Below are positions 10,741 through 22,133 of a stretch of DNA of 64,000 nucleotides, one piece after another (within the stretch, counting starts at the first letter, position 1; each line of letters begins with the position of its first letter). This DNA is from Chamaelirium japonicum (lineage: Eukaryota > Streptophyta > Magnoliopsida > Liliales > Melanthiaceae), in NCBI GenBank assembly GCA_947650365.1, contig OX393550.1, positions 99,039,924 to 99,103,923 of the forward strand, read 5' to 3'. The notes under the pieces were generated by a model. It had not been told where the DNA came from. It ran no database searches and worked only from the letters and a program-made list of their open reading frames with translations. Both the position numbers and the translations under genes were made by a program.

Positions 10741-10963
10741 CATAAAATCTCACAAAAAACCGCAATAAAAAACGCATTACACGCATGCCTATCCGGTACC
10801 TGGGCGCCAGTTTTCAGCGCGCGGGCCCCGGCGTTCAAGGTGCCAGACCCATTTTTGCCCCTTTTTCGCTCCATCGTCGCTCCGTAGCCGCTCTGTATTT
10901 CGTCATCCTTCGCACACGAACTTGGACATGTTGAGGGCTTATTTTAAGCCAACATCTTCAACA
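10741..10963 (-). mobile_element. Remnant 3' LTR of an old copia element (copia-0)
   Basis: On the minus strand a polypurine tract, AAGGTGGAGAT, is followed immediately by TGTTGAAGATG, the usual junction between internal region and 3' LTR in plant copia elements. The right edge (10963) is therefore well placed, but the left edge cannot be found and is only nominal here. It includes a GC-rich patch near 10800-10850. Confidence 0.45.
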
Positions 10964-11640
10964 ATCTCCACCTTGGCTTTAAACAAGACAAGAGCCAAAA
11001 TCTTGCACAAGAACTTTATCTCTTTGAACTGTGAATTCATCTCCTGATCGTTGTCGCCCCTTTGCCCCCCGTACCGGGAGCCCAATCACCTAACTTGGTG
11101 ATTGCCAAAGTCGTTAGACTTGGTCAATGGAACCTATCTCTTGATCACTCTCGTCCTTGAGCGAGCTCCATCGACACCCTTACTCGTCATCGAACACCGC
11201 GTCCGTGCCATTGCAACACTGGCTAATATGTATAGGCCTCTACTCAAGACCCCCTTCATGATCATAGACTTGCCATTCCATACCTTCATAACTCCACCGC
11301 TTCTGATAAATTTATGCCTGAGAGAATCTAGTCTTGAAAGAGAGACTAAATTTTCTTGCTATCCCGGAACATGACGAAGATCCTTGAGTGTCTGTACTCG
11401 CCTGTCAGACATCTCAAGTCAAATATCCCTGACTCTCCTGCTCGACACCGTGGAGCCGTTGCCAGTTGTCATCTTGCCACTATCGCACTCCGCATACTTG
11501 TCGAACCATGTCCTGTGCGAACATATATGACGTGTGGCCCCAATATCGATTATCCAGTACTGATCTGATATAGCATCAATACAAGCCATCAGAAGGTCCC
11601 CTACGTCGATACTCACCGATGAGGCATAATTTGCGGATTC
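10964..11640 (-). pseudogene. Degenerate copia protease/GAG-pre-integrase fragment (copia-0)
   Basis: Read on the minus strand from 11640, a retropepsin-like stretch WIIDIGATRHICSHRTWF (the usual D-S-G-A reads D-I-G-A) is followed by broken pieces resembling the GAG-pre-integrase region, then directly by the polypurine tract. Integrase, RT and RNase H are missing, so the middle is deleted. The upstream part was separated by insertion of copia-1 at 11641 and should reappear beyond the window. Confidence 0.6.
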
Positions 11641-13735
11641 TGTTGGAAATAATTCCATGGTAGAGGCTCGCAGCGGAAACGATTTTTACGGTCGAAAGAC
11701 CGTTCATGGTGCACGTTACACGATTTAAACTTTCATTGAAACTAATCTACATATGTGTGCATGTGTATGCACGTGAATCGAACACCCTAACGGCAATCTA
11801 GCGTAATGATTAACTAGCATGTATGCAAATCATAATGCTCACTAGATCTACATGTTAGATTACACATACCTTTCGTACGGATCTTTTAACCGCGGAGAAT
11901 TGTCTTCTTTGTCGATGGAGACGGAAGATCGTTCGCAAAGATGCCGATGGTACAAATAGAGACGATGCCTTCTTGTTCACCCGATCTCACATGATGCACG
12001 GAACGTCGCTCTCGGATCTCTGAGTGCCTTCGAAGAACGACCCTTCTCCTTCTTCGAAACTCCACGCGAGGAAGACGAAGTTGCAAGCGAGAAACGGGAG
12101 AGAGATTAGGGAGAGAACTAGAGAGATGAAAGAGGAAGGGGGTTCGGTTTTTGCATCCATATGGCCGGCCCCATATAGCCCCTTATATAGGGCCGACCTA
12201 CCCCCTTGGATAAGGATCCAAGGGGATAAAGACCTCCCACAATTATCTCTTCATTATCGCCTTTTTTATCTCTTCTTCTATTTATCCGTTTTCCCACTTT
12301 TTAGGGCTCGATTAATATTTTGACCAATTCAAACCCTTATCCCTATCTACATGGTCGGCCCTAATAGGGCCGGCCCTAGCAAGGTCTCCCACTGCTAGGG
12401 TCGGCCAAGAGTGAGGTTCGGCAGAGTGAGGTTTTTACCAAAACGCCCTGACGCCTCATTTTGACCATTTCTAGCGCGCGAGACCTAGCGGCCATTACTT
12501 AAGTGATTTCTACTAGTTACTTTACTATTAACTGAGGCCATCGGAGGGTGCCTCTAGCAAAGTCAACTAGTCAACTCGCAATATACCCCCGTGCATCGCA
12601 CCTATGTAGCGAAGTTCACTTATGGCTAGGGATTACTACCTGCGCATATGTACTAGTCTCGGGCATACCCCTTAGTACTCGCATGTAGTTACGCATCTAC
12701 CGTGCTCTAGTGCCAAGCACATACGGAGCGTATACTTCTTTCTTTCTCTTAGTGCTTAAGGTGTTCCGAGAAGGTGGTTCAAGAACCGTACATAATGTTG
12801 ATAAGGTAGAACCATCAGGGACCGGGGTTCATGGCTTCCAACTTAAGCTCGATCGACACACTACCCGAGTGTACCATCGATCCTCTGAGCTCGAGTTAAC
12901 CTGCGTAGCCACCCAGAGTGCGACACAGGCTGCACTCCAATTCACCCAGACTTACTATGTTCTCCACCAAACCCCTGCTCTCCGCTTAGTAGTGGTAAAC
13001 ACGTAGTCCCTCCACTTGATGCCATGATTCACTTCGAGCGGTGGAGACTACCGCCAGACTCGAATGATCATATGACTTGGTTCCTTCCAGGTTGACCTAT
13101 ACATCGTACCTCTGATTACCCCGTCGAGTAATCGAACCCGGTCAATAGTCAAACTGATGACCACCAGGCCTGGGTTTGGTACAGTGTAAGTTACACCAAG
13201 GAACGTACCTCCCTTCAGGGGTGTGGATGGCCTGCAGGAGTGACACGCTAATGCAACGCCAGCCGGGTAACCCAGTACACCGTGGTTTTGGATCACTGCA
13301 TACGGATCCTCACACATTGGTATGCCAAATCACCACGCAACTTGTTCCTCAGGGTTTAGGATCGTTTTACCCTAAGCAGAAACACGACTTAGTGTACCAG
13401 TGTCTGCTCACTGATCTGTACACCGTGTTAGTTCCGTTCAGCCATAGACATTGTGCCTGGTGATGACCATGGTGAAGACTTCCCATGAACTGTCATCCCC
13501 AATAGCTTATCATGATGAGACGACCAACCTGATCATAGCTGCGAACTGATTTAGATTATATAGGACCAATCCACTCAGTCTTCAACTCAGTGGACTACCA
13601 TATAATCATGGCTTTCTATTCTTAAAAGAACACGTAACTATGTTACGTACCTATATGCATCTCATATAATAACTATCAATCTTTATTTGACCAAAACATA
13701 AAGTTTTACAAGCTTAGAACACATCAATCCTAACA
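11641..13735 (-). repeat. copia-1 3' LTR (2095 bp)
   Basis: Plus-strand ends are TGTTGGAA ... CCTAACA, giving TG...CA termini. The internal side is preceded (minus strand) by the polypurine tract CAAGTGGGAGAT. The left part aligns with 26211-27509, which is the 5' LTR. A minus-strand TATATAAGG box lies at 12181-12189 (promoter), with a GGCCGGCC palindrome at 12163-12170. Several percent divergence from the 5' LTR shows an old insertion. The left flanking pentamer is GATTC; its partner should lie beyond the window. Confidence 0.88.
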
Positions 13736-15899
13736 ATCTCCCACTTGGTCTAGCGAAGTAAAACGGTTTTGACTCCCATCGCGTCCAAATGTCGCTCGAA
13801 TGCCTTGATAGGTATTGCCTTGGTGAAAGGATCAGCAACATTATCTGTAGATGCAATTTGTGTCACCGTTACTCGCCCTTGCTTTTGAAACTGCCGAATC
13901 AAGTGGAATTTTGCGCTCGATGTGCTTCCCCTTCTGGTGATGTCTTGGCTCCTTTGCTTGTGCTACCGCCCCACTATTATCGCAGTAAAGCATAATAGGT
14001 AACTGGGCCTCTGGTACGCGCCCTAAATCCATAAGGAATTTCTTGAGCCATACCGCCTCTTTGGCTACCTCGCACGCTGCAACGTACTCAGCCTCTATGG
14101 TAGAGTCCGCGATGCATTTCTGCTTCACACTTTGCCAACTAACCGCTGCTCCTTCTAACATAAACACAAAACCTGATGTCGATTTTCTGGATTCCAAATC
14201 TGACATAAAGTCAGAATCTGTGTATCCAATCGGTGTTAGTTCCTGTGCAGTGTAAACTAACTCATAGTTCCTTGTTCTACGAAGATACTTGAGTATACAC
14301 TTCACAGCTGTCCAGTGGTCTGGACCCGGATTCGACTGAAACCGACCCATCATGCCTACTGCGAAACAGATATCTGGTATTGTACAATGCATAGCATACA
14401 TTAAACTACCTAATACCGAAGCATAAGGTATCTTCTGCATTTCTGCTCTCTCCTCAAGTGTCTTAGGACATTGATCCTTAGACCGTTTTACGCCATGTTT
14501 GAATGGCACAAAACCCTTCTTGGAGTTTTGCATGTCAAACCTAGCCATAACCTTATCTATATACGCGGCCTGTGACAGCGAGAGAATCATGTTCTGGCGA
14601 TCTCGTATTACCTTGATCCCCAAAACATAACTCGCTTCACCTAGGTCTTTTATATCGAACTGTGTTGACAACCAGACCTTTACCGTTGACAATATTCCAA
14701 CATCATTCCCAATGAGCAGAATATCGTCTATGTAAAGTATTAAATATACTACTGTAGTCTTATCACTCCTCTTGTATACACATGGTTCATCCTCGTTGTG
14801 AGTAAATCCATATGACTGGATTGCCTAATCAAAACGAATGTTCCAACTTTTAGATGCTTGCTTTAGTCCATAAATGGACTTCTGCAACTTGCAAACTAGA
14901 TGTTCCTGACCCTCTGACTCAAAACCTGATGGCTGCATCATATAAATGTCTTCTTCCAAATTTCCATTGAGGAATACTGTCTTGACATCCATTTGCCAGA
15001 TCTCCCAGTTATAATGGGCTGCAATGGATAAGAGGATCCGAATAGACTTTATCATAGCTACCGGCGAGAAGGTTTCGTCAAAGTCGATTCCTTCTCTCTG
15101 TGTATAACCCTTGGCAACTGATCTAGCTTTATAAGTCTCAATTGTACCATTAGATCCTCTCTTCTTCTTATACACCCACTTACACCCAATAGGTTTAATA
15201 TTGGATGATGGTGTAACAAGAGTCCAGACAGCGTTATGGGATATTGATGCAATTTCTGCCTCCATAGCTTTTTGCCAATCAGAGCTGTCATAAGCTCCCA
15301 CTGCCTCATCGTAGCTTCATGGGTCATCCTCCTGACCTTCTGGATCAACCAATAAGGTTTCTCCATAGTATCTGTCAGGAGCTCTGATGCTTCTTCCACT
15401 ACGACGAGGTGGTGGCTGTGTTACATGATGAATTGGTTCTATAGTTTCTGGTATATTAATGTCTGTGATGTCAGCTCCCACTATGCTTTTGGATGCGTTA
15501 TCTGTACTAGTACCTAGCAGCTCATCCAGAACTACCTTACTAGCAGGTTTGTGGTCCATAATATAATCATGTTCTAGGAAAATGGCATTCGTTGAAACGA
15601 TTACCTTCTTTTCCTCAGGATCATAAAATAGTCCACCTTTAGTCTCTTTGGGATACCCTACAAACAGACATGCTTTGGCCTTTGGCTCGATCTTTTCCCT
15701 CTTATCCCTTCGTATATGTGTAGGGCATCTTCATATTCTGAAATACTGTAGTGTTGGCTTTTGCCTTGACCACAGTTCTCTAGGGGTCTGAGGCACTGAT
15801 TTAGACGGAACGTGGTTCAGAACATACGCTGCTGTCTGAAGGGCATATCCCCAAAAGGTCGTTGGTAAATAGGCATAACTCATCATGCTACGAACCATA
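13736..15899 (-). pseudogene. copia-1 integrase C-terminus, reverse transcriptase and RNase H (broken)
   Basis: Read from 15899 leftwards: integrase tail with SFWGYAL-like and VPSKSVP blocks; a linker with PPPRRSGR; the RT from about 15260 (WVYKKK, KARSVAKGYTQ, QMDVKTVFLNG, and the active-site LYIDDILLI near 14735); then RNase H (YTDSDF, EAEYVAAC, YCDNSGAV) ending near 13841. Breaks seen: a Trp-to-stop in the FRI*RCP motif near 15731; a stop after QEDDP at about 15317; a Gln-to-stop at 14825; and a frameshift near the RNase H C-terminus (about 13905). The first catalytic Asp (MDVK) and the DD pair are kept. Copia order (IN before RT) is clear. Confidence 0.88.
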
Positions 15900-16060
15900 T
15901 GACGACCAAGAGCCAAGACTCCTGAGGCTGGAATGCCAAGATGGGTGAGGTGAGGTAAGGTGTACAATGCCATGAGTTAGCCCCACATCGCCCGGAAAGA
16001 AGGAGATCCTGAGCTACTTATATAATTTCCCCTCCCAAACATACAAGACGCGTTTTAAAA

Positions 16061-16163
16061 CCGTGCGCCACTACGGAATTCGTAAGAACTCCGTAGTTAA
16101 GCGTGCTCGAGCGAGAGTAGTACCAGGATGGGTGACCACCCTGGGAAGTTCTCGTGCGGGCAC
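16061..16163 (+). repeat. 5S rRNA-like block in TRIM LTR1
   Basis: It contains ACTCCGTAGTTAAGCGTGCT, then GCGAGAGTAGTACCAGGATG and GGTGACC, which match the plant 5S rRNA internal promoter region (box A, intermediate element, box C). It is not a true 5S gene: it lacks the canonical 5' and 3' stem ends. It probably acts, or acted, as the RNA polymerase III promoter of the element. Confidence 0.85.
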
Positions 16164-16481
16164 GGGCAAAGCGGATAATATCTTGTGTGTTTGGGACGGA
16201 TGTTACAAAATGGTATCAGAGCTGGTTCTCCTCGGGATGGGGGGTCTAACCCTACACGAGGACGTGTAGCCCCAAGGGGGGTGGATTGTGACGACCAAGA
16301 TCCAATAGGCCAATAGCCAAGAGCCAAGACTCCTAAGGCGGGAATGCCAAGATGGATGAGGTGAGGTGAGGTGAGGTGAGGTGTACAAGGCCATGAGTTA
16401 GCCCCACATCGCCTGGAGAGAAGGAGATCCTGAGCTACTTATATAATTTCCCCTCCCAAACATAGAAGACGCGTTTTAAAA

Positions 16482-16584
16482 CCGTGCGCCGCTACGGATT
16501 TCGTAAAAACTCCGTAGTTAAGCATGCTCGGGCGAGAGTAGTACCAGGATGGGTGACCTCCCTGGGAAGTTCTCGTGCGAGCAC
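16482..16584 (+). repeat. 5S rRNA-like block in TRIM LTR2
   Basis: Same 5S-like core as in LTR1, with several substitutions (for example GCATGCTCGGGC in place of GCGTGCTCGAGC). At these bases it is closer to the canonical plant 5S sequence (CTTGGGC, GACCTCC). Confidence 0.82.
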
Positions 16585-16878
16585 AGGCAAAGCGGACAAT
16601 ATCTTGTGTGTTTGGGGCGGATGTTACAAAATGGTATCAGAGCCGGTTCTCCTCACAATGGGGGGGTCTAACCCTACACGAGGACGTGTAGCCCTAAGGG
16701 GGGTGGATTATGACGACCAAGAGCCAAGAGCCAAGACTCCTGAGGCTGGAATGCCAAGATGGGTGAGGTGAGGTAAGGTGTACAATGCCATGAGTTAGCC
16801 CCACATCGCCTGGAGAGAAGGAGATCCTGAGCTACTTATATAATTTCCCCTCCCAAACATACAAGACGCGTTTTAAAA

Positions 16879-16981
16879 CCGTGCGCCACTACGGAATTCG
16901 TAAGAACTCCGTAGTTAAGCGTGCTCGAGCGAGAGTAGTACCAGGATGGGTGACCACCCTGGGAAGTTCTCGTGCGGGCAC
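16879..16981 (+). repeat. 5S rRNA-like block in TRIM LTR3
   Basis: Essentially identical to the LTR1 block, including the AGTACCAGGATGGGTGACC core. Confidence 0.85.
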
Positions 16982-17025
16982 GGGCAAAGCGGATAATATC
17001 TTGTGTGTTTGGGACGGATGTTACA

Positions 17026-17141
17026 AACCATGTCCAACAAGGTTTGATTTCTTCTCTCAGAAACTCCATTCTGTTGTGGGGTACCTGGAGCAGTTAATTG
17101 GGATGTTATCCCATGCTCCACCAAATACCCCAGGAACTCGT
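17026..17141 (-). pseudogene. copia-1 integrase core fragment
   Basis: The minus strand reads NEFLGYLVEHGITSQLTAPG then TPQQNGVSERRNQTLLDMV, the C-terminal part of the integrase catalytic core with the conserved Glu of the DDE triad (SERRN). It is bounded by the TRIM on one side and the solo LTR on the other, and joins in frame with 19567 upstream and 15899 downstream once both insertions are ignored. Confidence 0.88.
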
Positions 17142-19561
17142 TGTTGTGATTTTAAATTGTTATACTGCAAGTGCACGGCGTCTATCTGATAGACAGTGGC
17201 AAATACGGGTCGATCCCACAGAGACTTGGATGAAAACTAATTAAAGGAAAATTAAAGCTAATTAATTTTATATCTTAGTTTAAAAAGATTGATAAATTAT
17301 GAAATTGTTTTGTAACGGGAATTACGGAACGCAAAACAGAAAGCTAATTAAGATTGAGGGTGTAGTCTATATGGATGGATATTCTAAGCCCTAGAATCCG
17401 CACAAGTAGCGATCTAAACTATACTTTTAGATGATTTCCAGGATTCTCACGGAGATACGAAGTCAATCTATCTCCGTGGATGATATTCAATGGAGCACTA
17501 TTATGATCACGAATGTAGTGATCTTCCTCGCTTTAATGGAATAAGCCAGAAATAATTCTCCGTAAAATTCGGAGTAATAACAGAAGCTAACACTATGTAA
17601 TGATTCTCCGTAAAACTACTCGTAATGACGAAGAATAAAACTATGAGATAAACCTCTGTAGAACTCTTATAATAACGGAGAATAAAACTAACTTATTACA
17701 GAAATTTTAATCAAGCATGAATGAGCAAGAGCACTTTATTTTCATTAAACGCACTAAAATATGGAAATCAAATAAGAGCATGGTTTAGATACAACTACAA
17801 GGCTTCATCCAGAACTTAGAGCGATGATTTAGCCTCGGATGGCCATGTGAGCGCTGATGGTGGATGCTTCGTTGCAGATGACGAACCCGGCGATGACGGT
17901 GACGTGCAGCTTCGTGGATGGAGCTCGGCTTGGAGACGGTTGCGTGGAGATGGTGATGAGAGATGCGGGTTCGGATATGTGGTAGATGGTAGCCCCGGGT
18001 TGGTGAAGGTGGTGATCTAAGGTCCGCCCCCACGCTCCCCTCTTTGTTTCGGACCCCTCCCCTTATATAAGAGAGATGATGGGGTTTTTAATGTTCACGG
18101 GTTTAAGGAAGGAAAAAGAGGACGTGAGAACCGGGTGAGAGATTCGGAGAGAGAGAATCAAGGAAGGAGAGAGAGAGAAATGTTCGGTGGGGTGCGGTTT
18201 AGGAAAGAGAGTTTAGAGAGAGAAGACGTAGAGAACGGGAGAGAGAGGTGTGCGGTGAAGAGAGAGAAGTTAGGTGCAGACCGATCGGGTTGGGGATGAA
18301 GAGACACGGGACGGCTGTGATGTGGTGATCCAGTTTTAGAAAGAGAAAGGAGAGAAAGAAACGGAAGAGAGAGAGAGAGAGAATCCCGGGTGAGAGAAAG
18401 TATCGGGCTCGCATGGTTCCGTTTTGGGTTTTAGAGAGATAAAAGAGAGAGAAGCGTGCCTGGTTTGTAGGAGGAGAGAGAGGCGCGATCGGGAGAAGAG
18501 AGAAGAGAGCTCGGTGGGATCCGATGTGCTGGAGGGCTGCATGGCATCGGATGGATGTGATTCAGTGGGGAAGAGAGGAACGGACGGCTGTGATTGGGAA
18601 TCGAGTTTTAAAGGGCTGCATGCGTTCACATATGCATGGGTTTGGTGCATGCTGATGCAAGGGACGGGTGTGATTAGTTGAGTTGGGGCTATTGCATGCA
18701 ATGTGGATGTTTAGAGAGGGAGATATAGAGAGATGGAGGATCGGGTGGTCGTGATCGGGTGCACAAGTGGGGACTTGGGTGTAATCAAACGAACGGTTAT
18801 GATAAGATCAAGCATGGGTTTGGACAAGGTTTGCACGGAGTGTTTTGGCTTTTCACGGCTATCTAGGCCATCAGATAGCTCTGATTAAATGAAAATAAAG
18901 AAAAGGAAGAGAATGAGGATATGAGGAGTTTGGGCGATTGGGATTGATTCGGATGCAAGGGATGACTCGGTTGGAATCATGATCGACGGGGTATTGCACG
19001 GTTATGATGGAAAAAGAGAGTAGAATAGGGAGAAGAAAGGTGGTAGGTTCGGGTGTTCTCCGTGCCACGTCTGTAAGTCACCATCATGCCTCATTAAGCT
19101 CCGTAGAATGTCCGGGGGTCTTCGTCCGCCCGATGAAGTCAATTCTCCGCCAAATCATGTACTTAGTCTTTGCTCCATTGTTCTTCAGAAACTGCTTCAA
19201 AACATATTATGCATCCTTCATCGGGTCACCGTGAGAGTATCCAACGCTTCAGTATGATGCCCTTGAGCTGACTGCATCGCGTACCGGGTCAATTCCCTGA
19301 AAAACACACATGAAATGACGCGTGTAAGATACCAATGCGATTATCGATAAAAAGAATAATTTGGATTATCGGGCTCCGTATTTTTCATGTATGCAATGTA
19401 TGAGAGCGAACCAATATGCCACTGTGTTCGTATGAAAGTCTACTAAGCAGTGGTGCAAAGATAATTATGCAGTTTACGTGTAGTATGAAAGTTTTACGTA
19501 GCAAACTGATGATATATGCATAATACTAAAAGGATAATTCGCACAAATTGGCCGCTCAACA
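17142..19561. mobile_element. Solo LTR, 2420 bp, target duplication CTCGT
   Basis: It starts TGTTGTGATT and ends GCTCAACA, and is flanked by CTCGT at 17137-17141 and 19562-19566, so both edges are firm. It interrupts the copia-1 integrase frame. Inside are the phrase CGGGTCGATCCCACAG (often seen in plant LTRs), long GA-rich tracts (about 18120-18500) and a TATATAAG box near 18064. There are no internal terminal repeats, primer site or pol domain, so a solo LTR left by LTR-LTR recombination is the best reading. Family and orientation are not decided. Confidence 0.75.
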
Positions 19562-19566
19562 CTCGT

Positions 19567-21274
19567 CAGATAGGTACTCACCTCCTCGATCAGATCGAAG
19601 GGTTTTTATACATTTACATGTCTGCTTTTCTACTTCAGCCCTGAACTCTTTGAACTTGTCAAAGGATTCCGACTTCCGATGCATCAGGTAAATGTAACCA
19701 TATCTTGAGTAATTATCAGTAAAAGTGATGAAGTACTCATGGCCTCCTATTGCCTTGACGCTCATGGGTCCACATACATCTGAATGGATTAACTCCAATA
19801 CCTTAGTAGCTCTTACTCCTTTGCCTTTGAAGGCCCTCTTGGTCATCTTGCCTTCCAGGCAGGATTCACAGGTGGGAAGGATCTCCGTAGGATCTGTTTC
19901 CAGAAGCCTGGCCTTCACCATCCTATGGATCCTGTTTAGGCCAATATGCCCAAGGCGTAAGTGCCACAATTGGGTTAAATTCTCCGAAGGTATCTTACGC
20001 TTAGATGAATTAACATTAAATGCTGAAGTTATTATATTATCTTTTTCAAATTTAGGACTGACAACATAGAGATGATTCTGAACCATTCCTCTTATTATAA
20101 AAGTTTCATTCAGCTTAAACGACACACCAGAAGCATCAAAATAAACTGAATAACCTTTATTAACTAAAGAAGAAACAGAAATCAAGTTACGTCTCAAGGA
20201 CGGTACATAAAAAACATCTCTAAGAGTCAAAGTCTTATTATTCGAAAAACTAAGATTAACATCTCTAATAGCCTCAGCAGCAGCCACGGCCTCAGTCCCC
20301 ATGCTTAAGGTCACCTCTCCATCAAGCAACCTTCTGCTTTTTCGAAACCCCTGAAGAGAGTTACAGGCATGGTTAGTGGATCCTGAATCCACAATCCAAC
20401 TAGCAAAAGAACTATTACTCGAAAGAAATGATTCAATAACTAAGAGTTGCATATTACTTTCACCAGCATTCTGAGGCTTCTTGCAGTCCTTCTTCCAATA
20501 TCCCTTCTGGCCATACCGGAAACACTTTGTGCCCGGTTTCTTTGATTCTCCAGACCCAAAGGCTCCAGCAGAGTTCTGCACAAGCGCAGACTTAGGTTTC
20601 TTCTTATGTTTCTTGTCCTGAGGTTTACCAGACTTCTTGAAGGATCTGCGTTGCACGTGAAGTGCTTCGCCCTTCTGCTTGAAACCATACTCAGCTGCCT
20701 GGAGAGCTCCCAGAAGCTCTGTATTTGTCATAGCCAACTTGTTCAAATTAAAGTTGGTGACAAAGCCTTCAAAGGCTCCAGACAGTGACGAGAGGAAGAT
20801 GTCTGTCATCACCTCGCCATCTAGCACAATGTCCATGGTTGCTAGTTCGTTCTGGAACCCAAACATTTTCATCATGTGTTCCCGAACCAGCGTCCCATTA
20901 GACATCTTAGTGCCGACGAGTTTCTTGATGGTAAGGTATCGCGTAACACGATTGTGACCTTCAAACATTTCCTTTAGATACAACATCATGTTAGAAGCGT
21001 CGGGCATCTCCTCGACCTGCTTCTGCAGAGTTGTTTGCAAGGATGCTATTATATAGCATTTACATATTTCATTAGATTCCTTCCAATCAGTGAACGTCTT
21101 TAACTGTGCCTCTGTGGCATCGGGTCCTGGCAAATCTGGCTCAGGGTCATTCAGGGCTGTCATATGTTTACCAATCCTTAAGACCAGGTACCAGTTGCAC
21201 TCCTAGTCCTCATAGTTGGGACCGGTAAGTTTGTGGTCATTTAAGATAGCGGACAGGGGGTCTAACTTGGTCAT
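19567..21274 (-). pseudogene. copia-1 gag, protease and integrase N-terminus
   Basis: Starts MTKLDPLSAIL at 21274, in the same place as the copia-2 gag. Codon 24 is TAG (21203-21205) where copia-2 has Trp, so gag is broken near its start. The frame then continues through the gag core, a zinc knuckle, the retropepsin SWIVDSGSTNHAC, the GAG-pre-integrase region (LWHLRLGH), the integrase zinc finger and the first catalytic Asp blocks (HSDVCGPM, TFTDNYSRYGYIYL, SDRGGEYLSDE), stopping at the solo LTR. The zinc knuckle reads C-F-R-Y-G-x3-Y-W-x3-C, so one Cys and the His of CCHC are lost, each explicable by one transition. Confidence 0.88.
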
Positions 21275-21595
21275 CTAAAAATAAAAGATTGAATAATGAG
21301 AATGCATGAAAACTTATTTTATGGATTTTTAAAACAAGCTAATTATATCCATATATCAACGCTACCCTCAAGCGAAGCCATCTCTATGGATTAATTAACC
21401 ATGTATGCAAGATCTCAGAATAGGCTACACCTGTCCGAGGGTGCAGTGTGCAGGTCTTCCGCTTACACGGGTCTTTCTCTTGACCCTATCCAAATCTGCC
21501 AACTACGGGCTTTGATGGACCATGGTTATCTTTTGGCCAGTACCACGTGATCACCGTTGTCTTCGCAACGAATACCTCACGTGTACTTAGGATGC
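21275..21595 (-). other. copia-1 untranslated leader, proximal part
   Basis: Non-coding stretch between the gag start and the 3.2-kb insertion. It resembles the copia-2 leader at 50540-50890 in order and spacing (for example a TTGGCCAG block). No frame is open. Confidence 0.65.
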
Positions 21596-22093
21596 TGTAA
21601 CATCTGAGGTGTTAAAATTTGAGAATAATAAAAATCCTCTCAGGACTCCTTTCGTCATTTTACCTTCAGACTTTCTTGCTGGGCTTTTTACCGTCAGACT
21701 TTTTTTGGTAAGCTTCTCCTCAAAGCTTCATGCCTGGTAGGCCTTTCCTCAAGGCCAAGTTGTTGGTAGGCTTCTCCTCAAAGCCGTCCCTCATCAGCTA
21801 GTAAGTAGTTAATGATAAATTAGTAATATATAACTAAATAATAAAAATCAACCTCGCAATCTTATAGCATTGACTTACCCTTAAAACCCCATCACCCCCG
21901 GGTTTGACTTGTTTACCCTTGTAGTCAGATCCGGGGTGTGACAGCTAGGATATGGCAGGATTCAGGATGATATCAACCGGATCTTTCTGCCATAACCACC
22001 CCTCTTTGTTAGGAAGGCCTTAACTAACCCGATTTCCCAGCCACCTTGCGATAACCGCAGCACCCCTACCCTCCTTTTTACGTGAACCGAAGA

Positions 22094-22133
<40 letters not shown>

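Larger units (their letters stand above)
15900..17025 (+). mobile_element. Cassandra-like TRIM with three LTRs
   Basis: Three LTRs, 15900-16207, 16289-16628 and 16711-17025, each start TGACGACCAAGA and end GATGTTACA. They are separated by two internal segments of 81-82 bp, each with a tRNA-iMet primer site TGGTATCAGAGC (16211-16222; 16632-16643) and a polypurine tract AAGGGGGGTGGATT before the next LTR. There is no coding capacity. Each LTR carries a 5S rRNA-like block, the hallmark of Cassandra TRIMs. It splits the copia-1 integrase frame; the integrase sequence AACCAT is found on both sides, with one extra base at the left. LTR1 and LTR3 are nearly identical, and LTR2 is more diverged with an expanded GAGGT run. 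Confidence 0.88.

Noticed and set aside
16061-16981. Three genuine 5S rRNA genes
   Set aside because: Each block lacks the conserved terminal stem sequences and sits inside an LTR with primer site and polypurine tract, which identifies a Cassandra-type element.
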